DNA of 64,000 nucleotides from Cognatilysobacter claricitrinus (GCF_045866565.1 NZ_BAAFZV010000002.1:1410041-1474040); one strand, 5' to 3'; positions 8,121-17,293 are shown, counted from the stretch's first letter. The notes: generated from the letters alone by a model not told the origin. Numbers and translations are program-made.

Positions 8121-9332
8121 ATGTCCAGCTACCTCTTCACCTCCGAATCGGTCTCGGAAGGCCATCCGGACAAGATCGCCGACCAGATCTCCGACGCCGT
8201 CCTCGACGCGATCCTCGCGCAGGACAAGCGCGCCCGCGTGGCCTGCGAGACGATGGTGAAGACCGGCGCCGCGATCGTCGCCGGCGAAGTCACGACGTCG
8301 GCTTGGGTCGACATCGAGTCGCTCGCGCGCAACGTGATCAATGCGATCGGCTACGACAACTCGAACGTCGGCTTCGACGGCCACACCTGCGCGATCATCA
8401 ACATGCTCGGCAAGCAGTCGCCGGACATCGCCGCGGGCGTGGATCGCACCTCGCCTGAAGAACAGGGTGCGGGCGACCAGGGCCTGATGTTCGGCTTCGC
8501 CTGCGACGAAGCGCCGGAGTTCATGCCGGCGCCGCTGTACTACAGCCACCGCCTCGTCGAGCAGCAGGCGCGCGTTCGCAAGAACGGCACGCTGAACTGG
8601 CTGCGCCCGGACGCGAAGTCGCAGGTCACGCTGCGCTATGACGCCAACCACAAGGTGCTCGGCCTCGACGCCGTGGTGCTGTCGACGCAGCACGACCCGG
8701 ACATCGCGCAGAAGGACCTCGTCGAGGCCGTCTACGAGGAAATCCTGAAGCCGGTGCTGCCGGCGGAGTGGCTCGAGAAGCTGCCCAAGCACAAGGTGCA
8801 CATCAACCCGACCGGCATCTTCGTGATCGGCGGCCCGGTGGGCGACTGCGGCCTGACCGGTCGCAAGATCATCGTCGACAGCTACGGCGGCATGGCCCGC
8901 CACGGCGGCGGCGCGTTCTCGGGCAAGGATCCGTCGAAGGTGGATCGCTCGGCCGCGTATGCCGCGCGTTACGTCGCCAAGAACATCGTGGCCGCCGGCC
9001 TCGCCGAGCGCTGCGAGGTGCAGGTGTCGTACGCGATCGGCGTTGCCGAGCCGACCTCGATCTCGGTCACCACGTTCGGCACCGGCAAGATCTCGGACGA
9101 CAAGATCGAGCAGCTGATCCGCGCGCACTTCGACCTGCGCCCGTACGGCATCGTCAAGATGCTCGACCTGATCCACCCGGTCTACCAGCCCACTGCCGCG
9201 TATGGCCACTTCGGCCGCGCGCCGTACGAGCTGACCTACACCGGCCAGGACGGCAAGTCGGAAACGGCGACGGCGTTCTCGTGGGAGAAGACCGATCGCG
9301 CCGACGCGCTGCGCAAGGAAGCCGGCCTCTAA
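8121..9332 (+). CDS. metK: S-adenosylmethionine synthetase
   Basis: 403 residues, the usual bacterial length. All signatures are seen: FTSESVSEGHPDKIADQISD at the N-terminus, GAGDQGLMFG (about residue 117) and the glycine-rich phosphate loop GGGAFSGKDPSKVDRSAAY (about residue 260). It makes SAM from methionine and ATP in the cytoplasm. The start at 8121 gives the standard N-terminus MSSYLFTSESV; the 23 codons upstream lie in the leader. It opens the local SAM-cycle block (metK, ahcY, metF). Confidence 0.97.
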   Translation: MSSYLFTSESVSEGHPDKIADQISDAVLDAILAQDKRARVACETMVKTGAAIVAGEVTTSAWVDIESLARNVINAIGYDNSNVGFDGHTCAIINMLGKQSPDIAAGVDRTSPEEQGAGDQGLMFGFACDEAPEFMPAPLYYSHRLVEQQARVRKNGTLNWLRPDAKSQVTLRYDANHKVLGLDAVVLSTQHDPDIAQKDLVEAVYEEILKPVLPAEWLEKLPKHKVHINPTGIFVIGGPVGDCGLTGRKIIVDSYGGMARHGGGAFSGKDPSKVDRSAAYAARYVAKNIVAAGLAERCEVQVSYAIGVAEPTSISVTTFGTGKISDDKIEQLIRAHFDLRPYGIVKMLDLIHPVYQPTAAYGHFGRAPYELTYTGQDGKSETATAFSWEKTDRADALRKEAGL

Positions 9333-9355
9333 GCCGCTTCGAATGCTTCACCGGA

Positions 9356-9378
9356 CGGGCCGCGCAAGCGGCCCGTTT
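9356..9378 (+). terminator. intrinsic terminator after metK
   Basis: CGGGCCGC, loop GCAA, GCGGCCCG, then TTTCG. The remaining 180 bases up to the next start hold no gene I can support. Confidence 0.75.
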
Positions 9379-9556
9379 CGTTTGGCGGCGCAGGTTGAGC
9401 CACGGCCGCTGCGTTAACGGCGTCACGCTGCTGGGTGCGCAGATCACCTGGCCGGCCGGCTTCAGTCGCGCATTGGTGCGAAAATGCCGCCGCGCCGGCC
9501 TGCCCGGCCCTCCACGACCGTCGACTCTCGACGACTCGCTGACCTTCGGTATTCCT

Positions 9557-11155
9557 ATGAACGCATCCCACGCCGCCGACGCCGTCGCGGTCGACCCCGC
9601 CGCGTCCGACCTCGCCGAGCGCGTGCGAGATGCGACTGCGCTGCTTGCGCGCGTCGCGGCAGATCGCACCATCCTCGATGCCATTCCGGCCGAGGATCGC
9701 GCGCAGCTGCACGCGGTGGTCGCGCAGGTCTACCACCCGGATCCGCGTGCGCGTCGCCAGCGGCTGAAGGCGCGCGAGCGAGAGCGCAATGCGGAGAACG
9801 TGCGTCGCACCGAAGCGTTGCTGGATTCGACCGGCATCCGCGAGCTGCGCCGCAAGCCGGTGTTCACCACGCCGAACTACTTCCCGCCGAGCGCGCCGGG
9901 CCAGCCCATGCTCGAGCTGCAAACGCCGCATGTGTCGACGCCGGAGCGCGAATCGCCCGAGCTGCTGCACTGCTACGTCTGCAAGCAGAAGTACACGCAG
10001 GTGCATCACTTCTACGACCAGCTGTGCCCGTCGTGCGCGGACTTCAATTACTTCAAGCGCACGGAGTTGGCCGACCTGACGGGTCGTGTTGCCTTGCTGA
10101 CCGGTGGCCGCGTCAAGATCGGTTACCAGGCCGGCATGAAGCTGTTGCGCGCCGGTGCACGGCTCATCGTCACCACGCGTTTTCCGCGCGATTCGGCGAT
10201 GCGCTATGCGCAGGAGCCCGACTTCGCCGAGTGGGCGCATCGCCTCGAGATCTTCGGGCTCGACCTGCGCCACACACCGAGTGTCGAGGCGTTCTGCAGC
10301 GAGCTTCTGCGCACGCACGATCGCCTCGACTTCATCATCAACAACGCCTGCCAGACGGTACGCCGTCCGCCGGAGTTCTACGCGCACATGATGGCGGGCG
10401 AGACCGCCGCGCTGCACGAAGCGCCGGAAGAGATCCGTCGACTCATCGGTCGTTACGAAGGCCTGCGCAGCTACACGATGCTGCCGGAAGGCGATGCGTC
10501 GCAGTCGCTGCTGTCCACGGATGCGAAGGCGTTGCGCGATGCGGCGGGGCTGACGCGTGCCGCCGAACTCTCGCAGGTGCCGTTGCTCGCCGAGGAACTG
10601 CTGGGACAGAAGCACCTTTTCCCGGAAGGCCAGCTCGACCAGGACCTGCAGCAGATCGACCTGCGCGGTCGCAATTCGTGGCGTTTGCTGATGCATGAAG
10701 TGCCGGCTGTCGAACTGCTGGAGACGCAGCTCGTCAACGCCATCGCACCATTCATCATCAATGCGCGCCTGAAGCCGCTGATGTTGCGCACGCCCGGCCA
10801 CGACAAGCACATCGTCAACGTGTCGGCGGTCGAAGGCCAGTTCTATCGCAACTTCAAGACCACCAAGCATCCGCACACGAACATGGCGAAGGCCGCGCTC
10901 AACATGATGACGCGCACCTCCGCGGCCGATTACCAGGCCGACGGCATCCACATGAACTCGGTCGACACCGGCTGGGTGACCGACGAGGATCCGGTGGAGA
11001 TCGCCGCGCGCAAGGTGGTCGAGGAACGCTTCCACCCACCGCTGGACATCCTCGATGGCGCGGCGCGCATCGTCGATCCGATCATCCACGGGCTCAACAT
11101 CGGCGAGCATGTCTGGGGTCAGTTCCTGAAGGACTACAAGCCCACCGACTGGTAA
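9557..11155 (+). CDS. SDR-like protein with N-terminal zinc ribbon and altered active site
   Basis: 532 residues, about twice the size of a classical SDR. Residues 1-120 are helical and Arg-rich. A zinc ribbon follows (CYVCKQKY near 140 and CPSC near 160), then a Rossmann SDR domain (about 178-520). The usual dinucleotide motif is changed to LTGGRVKIGYQAG, and NNAG appears as NNAC. The Ser is kept in VNVSAVEG, but the YxxxK Tyr position is Thr (TNMAK). Loss of the Tyr argues against ordinary dehydrogenase activity; it may be a pseudoenzyme or a nucleotide-binding regulator. It sits between metK and the SAH-riboswitch-controlled ahcY. No ribosome site is obvious for the ATG; the frame upstream overlaps metK and is not coding. 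Confidence 0.75.
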   Translation: MNASHAADAVAVDPAASDLAERVRDATALLARVAADRTILDAIPAEDRAQLHAVVAQVYHPDPRARRQRLKARERERNAENVRRTEALLDSTGIRELRRKPVFTTPNYFPPSAPGQPMLELQTPHVSTPERESPELLHCYVCKQKYTQVHHFYDQLCPSCADFNYFKRTELADLTGRVALLTGGRVKIGYQAGMKLLRAGARLIVTTRFPRDSAMRYAQEPDFAEWAHRLEIFGLDLRHTPSVEAFCSELLRTHDRLDFIINNACQTVRRPPEFYAHMMAGETAALHEAPEEIRRLIGRYEGLRSYTMLPEGDASQSLLSTDAKALRDAAGLTRAAELSQVPLLAEELLGQKHLFPEGQLDQDLQQIDLRGRNSWRLLMHEVPAVELLETQLVNAIAPFIINARLKPLMLRTPGHDKHIVNVSAVEGQFYRNFKTTKHPHTNMAKAALNMMTRTSAADYQADGIHMNSVDTGWVTDEDPVEIAARKVVEERFHPPLDILDGAARIVDPIIHGLNIGEHVWGQFLKDYKPTDW

Positions 11156-11326
11156 CGGCGGCGCTGGCGAAGCGGTGTCGTGAGAGGCGGCCTGTTCAAG
11201 GACGGCTAGCGCGCGCAGCCAGGTACCGCCGCTTGGGTCTTGGATAAGCGCCCGCGACGAGACGAGACGAAGCATGACGCTGCGGCGCGTCGGGTTGGCG
11301 CCGGGCGTGCGGTTGGCGCGGCGCGG

Positions 11327-11332
11327 TACAAT
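11327..11332 (+). promoter_or_regulatory. -10 element of the ahcY riboswitch transcript
   Basis: TACAAT in the same CGGTACAATG context as the Mn riboswitch promoter, just upstream of the SAH aptamer. The -35 region is poor. Confidence 0.45.
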
Positions 11333-11340
11333 GGCCATGC

Positions 11341-11442
11341 CCACCAAGGGGCGCTGCGACCGTCGCGCGGATTCCGCGCCGAGCCTTCGACGAAGGCGAC
11401 GACGGCCAGGCTTGGTGGCGATCTTTCCAACGGCGCCCGTGC
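11341..11442 (+). promoter_or_regulatory. SAH riboswitch controlling ahcY
   Basis: The conserved core is nearly verbatim: GGGGCGCTGCGACC (11348-11361), GGCCAGGCTTGGTGG (11404-11418) and CAACGGCGCCCGTGC (11428-11442). P1 pairs CCACCAAG (11341-11348) with CTTGGTGG (11411-11418); the pseudoknot pairs GGGCGC (11349-11354) with GCGCCC (11433-11438). This class binds S-adenosylhomocysteine and raises expression of SAH-recycling genes. The next gene is ahcY, about 50 bases downstream, as expected. Confidence 0.93.
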
Positions 11443-11493
11443 AGGAACCGAACGCATCGACATGCCGGTTCCCTCACGACCACGGAGCTTTCA

Positions 11494-12924
11494 ATGAACG
11501 CGATGCCCAAGACCTTCTCGACGGAAGGCGATTACAAAGTTGCCGATATCTCGCTGGCCGACTGGGGCCGCAAGGAGATCGACATCGCCGAGCAGGAAAT
11601 GCCCGGCCTGATGTCGATCCGCAAGAAGTACGCCGCCGCGCAGTCGCTGAAGGGCGTGCGCGTGACCGGCTCGCTGCACATGACCATCCAGACGGCGGTG
11701 CTGATCGAGACGCTGAAGGATCTCGGCGCCGACGTGCGCTGGGCCTCGTGCAACATCTTCTCGACGCAGGACCATGCGGCCGCCGCGATCGCCGCGTCCG
11801 GCACGCCGGTGTTCGCGTGGAAGGGCGAGTCGCTGGAGGAGTACTGGGACTGCACGCTCGACGCGCTGACCTTCCCGGGCGGCCTCGGCCCGCAGCTGGT
11901 CGTCGACGACGGCGGCGACGTCACCCTGCTCATCCACAAGGGCTACGAGCTCGAAAAGGGTTCGAAGTGGGTCGACGAGGCGGCCTCCTCGCACGAGGAG
12001 CAGGTCATCAAGAACCTGCTCAAGCGCGTCGCCACCGAGCGCCCGGGTTTCTGGCACAAGGTCGTCGCCGACTGGAAGGGCGTCTCCGAAGAGACGACCA
12101 CCGGCGTGCACCGCCTGTACAAGCTGGCCGAAGCCGGTGAACTGCTGGTGCCGGCGATCAACGTCAACGACTCGGTCACCAAGTCGAAGTTCGACAACCT
12201 CTACGGCTGCCGCGAGTCGCTGGCCGACGGCCTGAAGCGCGCGATGGACGTGATGCTCGCCGGCAAGGTCGCGGTGGTCTGCGGCTACGGCGACGTCGGC
12301 AAGGGTTCGGCGCATTCGCTTCGTGCGTACGGCGCGCGCGTGGTCGTCACCGAGATCGATCCGATCAACGCCCTGCAGGCCGCGATGGAAGGCTTCGAGG
12401 TCAACACTGTCGAGTCCACGCTCGGCCGCGGCGATATCTACGTGACCACTACCGGCAACAAGGACGTGATCACGCTCGAGCACATGTCGCGCATGAAGGA
12501 CCAGGCCATCGTCTGCAACATCGGCCACTTCGACAACGAGATCCAGGTCGATGCGCTGAACGAGTCGAACGCGGTGCGCCTGAACATCAAGCCGCAGGTC
12601 GACAAGTACACGTTCGCGAACGGCAACTCGATCTTCCTGCTGGCCGAAGGCCGCCTGGTGAACCTCGGCTGCGCCACCGGCCACCCGAGCTTCGTCATGT
12701 CGAACTCGTTCTCGAACCAGACGCTCGCGCAGCTGGACCTGTGGGCGAACAAGGCGACGTACGAGCCGAAGGTCTACATCCTTTCGAAGAAGCTCGACGA
12801 GGAAGTCGCGCGTCTGCACCTGGAAAAGATCGGTGTGAAGCTGACCGTGCTGACCGACGACCAGGCCGCGTACCTCGGCGTGGACAAGGACGGCCCGTAC
12901 AAGCCGGACCACTACCGCTACTGA
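11494..12924 (+). CDS. ahcY: adenosylhomocysteinase (S-adenosylhomocysteine hydrolase)
   Basis: 476 residues, the longer bacterial form. It hydrolyses SAH to homocysteine and adenosine, removing the inhibitor left by methyltransferases. Visible are TGSLHMTIQTAVLIETL, SCNIFSTQDHAAAA, the NAD-binding loop CGYGDVGKGSA (about residue 267) and the C-terminal DHYRY tail whose Lys/Tyr close over NAD. The ATG has GGAG at normal spacing. It is controlled by the SAH riboswitch directly upstream. Confidence 0.97.
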   Translation: MNAMPKTFSTEGDYKVADISLADWGRKEIDIAEQEMPGLMSIRKKYAAAQSLKGVRVTGSLHMTIQTAVLIETLKDLGADVRWASCNIFSTQDHAAAAIAASGTPVFAWKGESLEEYWDCTLDALTFPGGLGPQLVVDDGGDVTLLIHKGYELEKGSKWVDEAASSHEEQVIKNLLKRVATERPGFWHKVVADWKGVSEETTTGVHRLYKLAEAGELLVPAINVNDSVTKSKFDNLYGCRESLADGLKRAMDVMLAGKVAVVCGYGDVGKGSAHSLRAYGARVVVTEIDPINALQAAMEGFEVNTVESTLGRGDIYVTTTGNKDVITLEHMSRMKDQAIVCNIGHFDNEIQVDALNESNAVRLNIKPQVDKYTFANGNSIFLLAEGRLVNLGCATGHPSFVMSNSFSNQTLAQLDLWANKATYEPKVYILSKKLDEEVARLHLEKIGVKLTVLTDDQAAYLGVDKDGPYKPDHYRY

Positions 12925-12948
12925 TCGCTCGCGATCGGCGGTGACGGA

Positions 12949-12977
12949 ACGGGCGCTTCGGCGCCCGTTTTGTTTTT
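12949..12977 (+). terminator. intrinsic terminator after ahcY
   Basis: ACGGGCGC, loop TTCG, GCGCCCGT, then TTTGTTTTT. Confidence 0.9.
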
Positions 12978-13237
12978 GCGCAGAGGCGGCGGCGCACAAC
13001 GGTCGCTCGCCGCGCTAGCGGTCGACTTCGCTTTCGCAGGAGCACATTCGGGCAAGCGGCAGAACAAGCGGCCGCCTAGCCACGCACGCTGTAATGACGG
13101 TGTGAATCACCTCAGTGAAACTGCGGAGGCCCGCACATTCAGTTGCCGTGTTCAAGATGATTTTGCGATGAACGGCACGGAGCCCCGTGACGATTGCGCG
13201 ACGATGGGCCTCGGGGATTCCGAACCGGTGCACGTCA
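12978..13237. other. intergenic stretch, nothing recognised
   Basis: About 260 bases between the ahcY terminator and the next gene. I see no riboswitch class, tRNA or supported small gene. The ORF that extends the following gene to 13187 lacks a signal-peptide start. Confidence 0.4.
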
Positions 13238-13921
13238 GTGAAGCGCTTTCTCGTCGCGGCGAATATCGCCCTTCTGCTGGTCGCAGGCGCGACGCGCGCG
13301 GCCGATGTGCCCGACGTCGACGTCGACAACGCGCACGTGGAGGCCGCTCCGGCGGATCACGCTCTGCGCATCAGTGGCGTCATCGGCACGCGCTTCGAGA
13401 GCGACGTCCGCGCCGCGCTTGATCGCAATCCGGATACGCGACGCCTCATCGTCAGTGGCCCCGGTGGCATGCGCGCGCAGGCGTTGCGCGTGGCCGAACT
13501 CGCCAATGCACGCGGGCTCGCGGTGCGCGTTTCGGGCCGGTGCGCCAGCGCGTGCGCGCTGATGTGGGCGGCGGCCAACTCGCGCGAAATGACCTTCGAT
13601 TCGGGCGTCGGGTTGCACCGCAGCGCACTCGACCCCACGCTGCCCCTGCCCGACCCGTTGCGCCAGAAGATCATGGCGCGCAATGACCGCCAGACCGACG
13701 ACGTGCTGCGCCACGCAGGCTTCCCCGAACGCGTGATCGCCGCGGGTGCCTCGACGCCCGCCACGTCGATGAGCTGGTTCAGCCCGTACGAGCTCAAGAC
13801 CGGCGGCGTGCCGTTCGTGCTGCTCGACACCTCCGGGCATGCCGCATCGATCGACACGCGCACAGGCCGGCTGATGAGCGCGATCTCGAGCGACGCGACT
13901 CAATCGCACTCCAGGCAATAG
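13238..13921 (+). CDS. periplasmic ClpP/crotonase-fold-like protein (COG3904-type)
   Basis: 227 residues from the GTG at 13238, which places a signal peptide at the very N-terminus (MKRF, hydrophobic LLLVAGATRA, cut before ADV). Starts further upstream would bury it. The core resembles the ClpP-like superfamily: LIVSGPGGMRAQALRVAELA forms the oxyanion Gly pair, then GRCASACALMWAA carries the nucleophile-like Ser, and GLHRSAL follows. Secreted proteins of this type are common and mostly uncharacterised. A single-gene unit between ahcY and metF. Confidence 0.6.
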   Translation: MKRFLVAANIALLLVAGATRAADVPDVDVDNAHVEAAPADHALRISGVIGTRFESDVRAALDRNPDTRRLIVSGPGGMRAQALRVAELANARGLAVRVSGRCASACALMWAAANSREMTFDSGVGLHRSALDPTLPLPDPLRQKIMARNDRQTDDVLRHAGFPERVIAAGASTPATSMSWFSPYELKTGGVPFVLLDTSGHAASIDTRTGRLMSAISSDATQSHSRQ

Positions 13922-14092
13922 CGGCTGGCTGTCGACCGATTCGAGCGGCGCGCGTTCGACGCCGGCCACCGCGCCATTCCCGGCTCCGCTGACGCAGAGC
14001 GCGTCGGTTCGTGACGCGCGCCACCACGCCACCTGTTTCGCTCCATCGCGATAGAGAGATAGAATGCCGCCCATCTTCTCCGTGGGCGCGCC

Positions 14093-14914
14093 ATGGTTCC
14101 CGTCAGCTTCGAGTTCTATCCCCCGAAGACGCCCGAGCAGCACGCGCAGCTCGACAAGACCGTCGCCAAGCTCCGCACCGAAGGCCCCGAATACGTCAGC
14201 GTGACCTTCGGTGCAGGCGGCTCCACGCTCAGCCACACGCCGGAGACCATCCAGAAGCTGCGCACCGACGGCTTCGACGCCGCGCCGCACATCACCTGCA
14301 TGGGCGGTTCGCGCGAGGAGATCCGGGGCCTGCTCAAGCTCTACCGCGCACTGGGCGCCAAGCGGCTGGTGGCGCTGCGCGGCGACCTGCCGTCCGGCAT
14401 GGTCAGCGCCGGCGAGTTCCGCTATGCCGACGAACTGGTGGCGTTCATCCGCGAGGAAACCGGCGACCACTTCCACGTGGAAGTCGCCGCGTATCCGGAA
14501 ATGCATCCGCAGGCGCGTGATTCGCAGGCCGACCTGCGCAACTTCATCGGCAAGGTGCGCGCAGGCGCGAACGGCGCGATCACGCAGTACTTCTACAACG
14601 CCGACGCGTATTTCCGTTTCGTCGACGACGTGCGTCGCGCCGGCATCGACATCCCCGTCGTGCCCGGCATCATGCCGATCTCGAACTTCAGCCAGATCCG
14701 TCGCTTCTCCGAACTGTGTGGCGCCGAGATCCCGCGCTGGATCGCACAACGCATGCTCGCGTACGCGGACGACGCCGACAGCGTGCGCGCGTTCGGGGCC
14801 GAGGTTGTCGCGCAACTTTGCCGCCGCTTGGTCGAGGGCGGCGCGCCGTCGCTGCACTTCTACACGTTGAATTTGTCGAAACCGACTCTGAACGTTTTGA
14901 CGCAAATGCGCTGA
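14093..14914 (+). CDS. metF: 5,10-methylenetetrahydrofolate reductase
   Basis: 273 residues, normal for bacterial MTHFR. It begins with VSFEFYPPKTPEQ (family SFEFFPP), followed by YVSVTFGAGGSTL, LVALRGDLPSG and QYFYNADAYFRFVD. It reduces methylene-THF to methyl-THF with an FAD cofactor, feeding methionine synthase and hence metK. The start is close to a TAGAAT -10-like element (about 20 bases upstream) and only weak ribosome-site bases are seen. With metK and ahcY it completes a local methionine/SAM block. Confidence 0.94.
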   Translation: MVPVSFEFYPPKTPEQHAQLDKTVAKLRTEGPEYVSVTFGAGGSTLSHTPETIQKLRTDGFDAAPHITCMGGSREEIRGLLKLYRALGAKRLVALRGDLPSGMVSAGEFRYADELVAFIREETGDHFHVEVAAYPEMHPQARDSQADLRNFIGKVRAGANGAITQYFYNADAYFRFVDDVRRAGIDIPVVPGIMPISNFSQIRRFSELCGAEIPRWIAQRMLAYADDADSVRAFGAEVVAQLCRRLVEGGAPSLHFYTLNLSKPTLNVLTQMR

Positions 14915-15020
14915 TTGACCGGATCAGTTCGCTAGCGGTTCAGTTCGAGGGCATCTGTCACACTTCGCGTTGACACACACGTTTCGACCATGAACGCACC
15001 GAAGTCTGCAGGTGCGTGCC

Positions 15021-15662
15021 ATGAAAGTTCCGATGTCGTTGCTCACCGTCGCGCTGGGTGTCGGGCTTACGCTGCCGGCCTCCTCCGACGTGCATGCCGC
15101 GTACACCGGCATCCAGCGTTGCCGCGCACCGGACGGCACCGCCGTCTACACGGACAAGCCGTGCGGCGCGTTTTCCGCGCAGCCGGAAGCGATATCGCAG
15201 GATCTGGGCATGCGCCTCGTCAGCGAGGCGTCGCGCGAGCCGGAGGCGTACGCGGATGCGATGCAGAGCAACGCGATCGCGCCGTCTTCGAATGTAGGCC
15301 GGCGTTCGCTCGCCGACGGTTGCGCGCGTTCACCGACGCAACTGGCGATGGACATCCAGGGCTCGATGGCGATGCGTGACGTGAACCGCCTCGCCGAAAG
15401 CTGGCAGTGGGCGGGCATGACTAAGCAACGCGCGATGCCCGTGATGGCGCGCCTGGAAAAGCTGACGCACGAACAGCTGGTGTCGACGCAGTATTTCGAT
15501 GCGCAGATCGGCTTCGGCATGCAGCTGGCGTCGGCCGACGACTCCGCGACTGCCGATGGGCGCGCGGGCATCCTGCAGATGTCGCTGGTGGGCAAGTCCA
15601 TGCCGCAGTCGATGGAGCTGAACGTCGAGCGTTACGCGGGCTGCTATTTCGTCCACTTCTGA
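15021..15662 (+). CDS. secreted DUF4124-type protein, paralogue 1
   Basis: 213 residues with a signal peptide (MKVPMSLLTVALGVGL, cut near VHAAY). The short N-terminal module has the DUF4124 look (RCRAPDGTAVYTDKPC), a Cys-bounded motif of envelope proteins in this group. The C-terminal half (about 105-213) begins with RDVNRLAESWQW and ends GCYFVHF. The next gene repeats the same plan, so the two are tandem duplicates. The ATG at 15021 is preferred to the GTG nine bases earlier because of the CAGG upstream. No function is known to me. Confidence 0.7.
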   Translation: MKVPMSLLTVALGVGLTLPASSDVHAAYTGIQRCRAPDGTAVYTDKPCGAFSAQPEAISQDLGMRLVSEASREPEAYADAMQSNAIAPSSNVGRRSLADGCARSPTQLAMDIQGSMAMRDVNRLAESWQWAGMTKQRAMPVMARLEKLTHEQLVSTQYFDAQIGFGMQLASADDSATADGRAGILQMSLVGKSMPQSMELNVERYAGCYFVHF

Positions 15663-15708
15663 CCTTTGAGAGGGCGACGCCGCGCCGCGCCGGCTTTAGG
15701 CTTGGCGG

Positions 15709-16314
15709 GTGCGACGCCTTGCCCTGCTCCTGATCGTCCTTCTCGTTTGCGCATTCCCGCTACAGGGTCTGGCGCAGGTGCGGCATTGCGTGATGCCGAA
15801 CGGCACGGTCGTCTACACCGACCAGCGCTGCGACGCCATCGGCGCGCGCGAGCAGGCGCCGCAGCCCAGCGCGCCCGGTGGCGCACCGCAGCTGCGCAAC
15901 TACCGGCCCGCGTGCCCGCGCACGTTGCGTGATCTCGCGTACGAAGTGACGTCGGCGGTCGAGGCGCACGACGTCAACCGGCTTGCGTCGGTCTACCTGT
16001 GGGACGGCATCGGCACCCGCGAGGGCTATGCGTTGATGGACCGACTCCAGGTGGTCGTCGACCGACCGCTGGTCGACCTGCAGCCGGTGTGGCCGGACGG
16101 CGAGCCCTATCCGTCGTCGGTACCCCCGACGCGTCCGCCGCTCGCGCTGCGGCTGGAGCAGACGTCGATCCGCGGCGGTACGCCGATCCGTGCGGTGTTC
16201 GGGTTGCGCAAGTACCTGGACTGCTGGTGGATCGTCGAAGGCGGTGCCCGTCGCCCGCCTGCGACGCCGCCTCCGGCCGACGCCGCCACCCCCGCCGCAC
16301 CGCCGGTCGACTGA
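15709..16314 (+). CDS. secreted DUF4124-type protein, paralogue 2
   Basis: 201 residues from a GTG start. A signal peptide (MRRLALLLIVLLVCAFPLQG) precedes a DUF4124-like module (HCVMPNGTVVYTDQRC) and a C-terminal domain whose HDVNRLASVYLWDG matches the RDVNRLAESWQW segment of the gene upstream. The tail is Pro/Ala-rich. It follows its paralogue after 46 bp, probably in one operon. Function unknown. Confidence 0.7.
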   Translation: MRRLALLLIVLLVCAFPLQGLAQVRHCVMPNGTVVYTDQRCDAIGAREQAPQPSAPGGAPQLRNYRPACPRTLRDLAYEVTSAVEAHDVNRLASVYLWDGIGTREGYALMDRLQVVVDRPLVDLQPVWPDGEPYPSSVPPTRPPLALRLEQTSIRGGTPIRAVFGLRKYLDCWWIVEGGARRPPATPPPADAATPAAPPVD

Positions 16315-16369
16315 CGTCGTTCCGCCCGCTCAGGGCACAATACGCGCTTCCCTGTACCGGACGTCGCGC

Positions 16370-17287
16370 ATGCACTACCCCGAATGGATCTGGCACAACG
16401 GCGCGATCAAGCCGTGGGCCGAGGCCACCACCCATGTGATGTCGCATGCGCTGCACTACGGTTCGTCGGTGTTCGAAGGCATCCGCTGCTACGAGACACC
16501 GAACGGCCCCGCGATCTTCCGTCTCACCGACCACAACCGTCGCCTGTTCGCGTCGGCGCGCATCTACGAGATGGCGATCCCCTATTCGCTCGACGAGATC
16601 AACGCCGCCTGCCGCGAGGTGATCCTGCGCAACGGCCTGACGCGCGCCTACCTTCGCCCGCTCGCCTACCGCGGTCTGGGCGGCTTCGGCCTGTCGGCGG
16701 AGACGCCGGTCGACGTGTCGGTGGCGTCCTGGTTCATGGGCCCGTACCTCGGCGAAGGCGTGCTCGAACAGGGCATCGACGCCTGCGTCTCAAGCTGGCA
16801 GCGTTTCGCGCCGAACACCATTCCGGCCGGCGCGAAAGCCGGCGGCAACTACCTGTCGGGGCAGCTGATCGCGCGTGAAGCGCGTCGCCTCGGCTTCGGC
16901 GAAGGCATCGCGCTGGCATCCTCCGGCCTGCTCAGCGAAGGCGCCGGCGAGAACCTGTTCCTGGTGTTCGACGGCGCGCTGCACACGACGCCCGTCAGCG
17001 CCGCGCTGCTCAACGGCCTCACGCGCAACACGATCATGACGCTCGCTCGCGACAACGGCATCGCGGTGATCGAGCGCGACATCCCGCGCGAATATCTCTA
17101 CCTGTGCGACGAGCTTTTCATGTGCGGCACCGCGGCCGAGATCACGCCGATCCGTTCCGTCGACGGTCGCCAGGTCGGCACCGGCAAGACGGGGCCGATG
17201 ACCAAGCGCATCCAGGACCTGTTCTTCGGTCTGTTCGCAGGCACCACGCCCGATCGCTACGGCTGGCTGGAACCGCTCGAAGGCTGA
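16370..17287 (+). CDS. ilvE: branched-chain amino-acid aminotransferase
   Basis: 305 residues. A fold-type IV PLP enzyme: HALHYGSSVFEGIRCY at the N-terminus, the PLP Lys in NTIPAGAKAGGNYLSG (about residue 160), SEGAGENLF, and FMCGTAAEITPI near the C-terminus. It transfers the amino group between glutamate and the oxo-acids of Val, Leu and Ile. The ATG at 16370 gives the standard start MHYPEWIWHNG; the longer frame overlaps the preceding gene. Confidence 0.95.
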   Translation: MHYPEWIWHNGAIKPWAEATTHVMSHALHYGSSVFEGIRCYETPNGPAIFRLTDHNRRLFASARIYEMAIPYSLDEINAACREVILRNGLTRAYLRPLAYRGLGGFGLSAETPVDVSVASWFMGPYLGEGVLEQGIDACVSSWQRFAPNTIPAGAKAGGNYLSGQLIAREARRLGFGEGIALASSGLLSEGAGENLFLVFDGALHTTPVSAALLNGLTRNTIMTLARDNGIAVIERDIPREYLYLCDELFMCGTAAEITPIRSVDGRQVGTGKTGPMTKRIQDLFFGLFAGTTPDRYGWLEPLEG

Positions 17288-17293
17288 TGCCAT

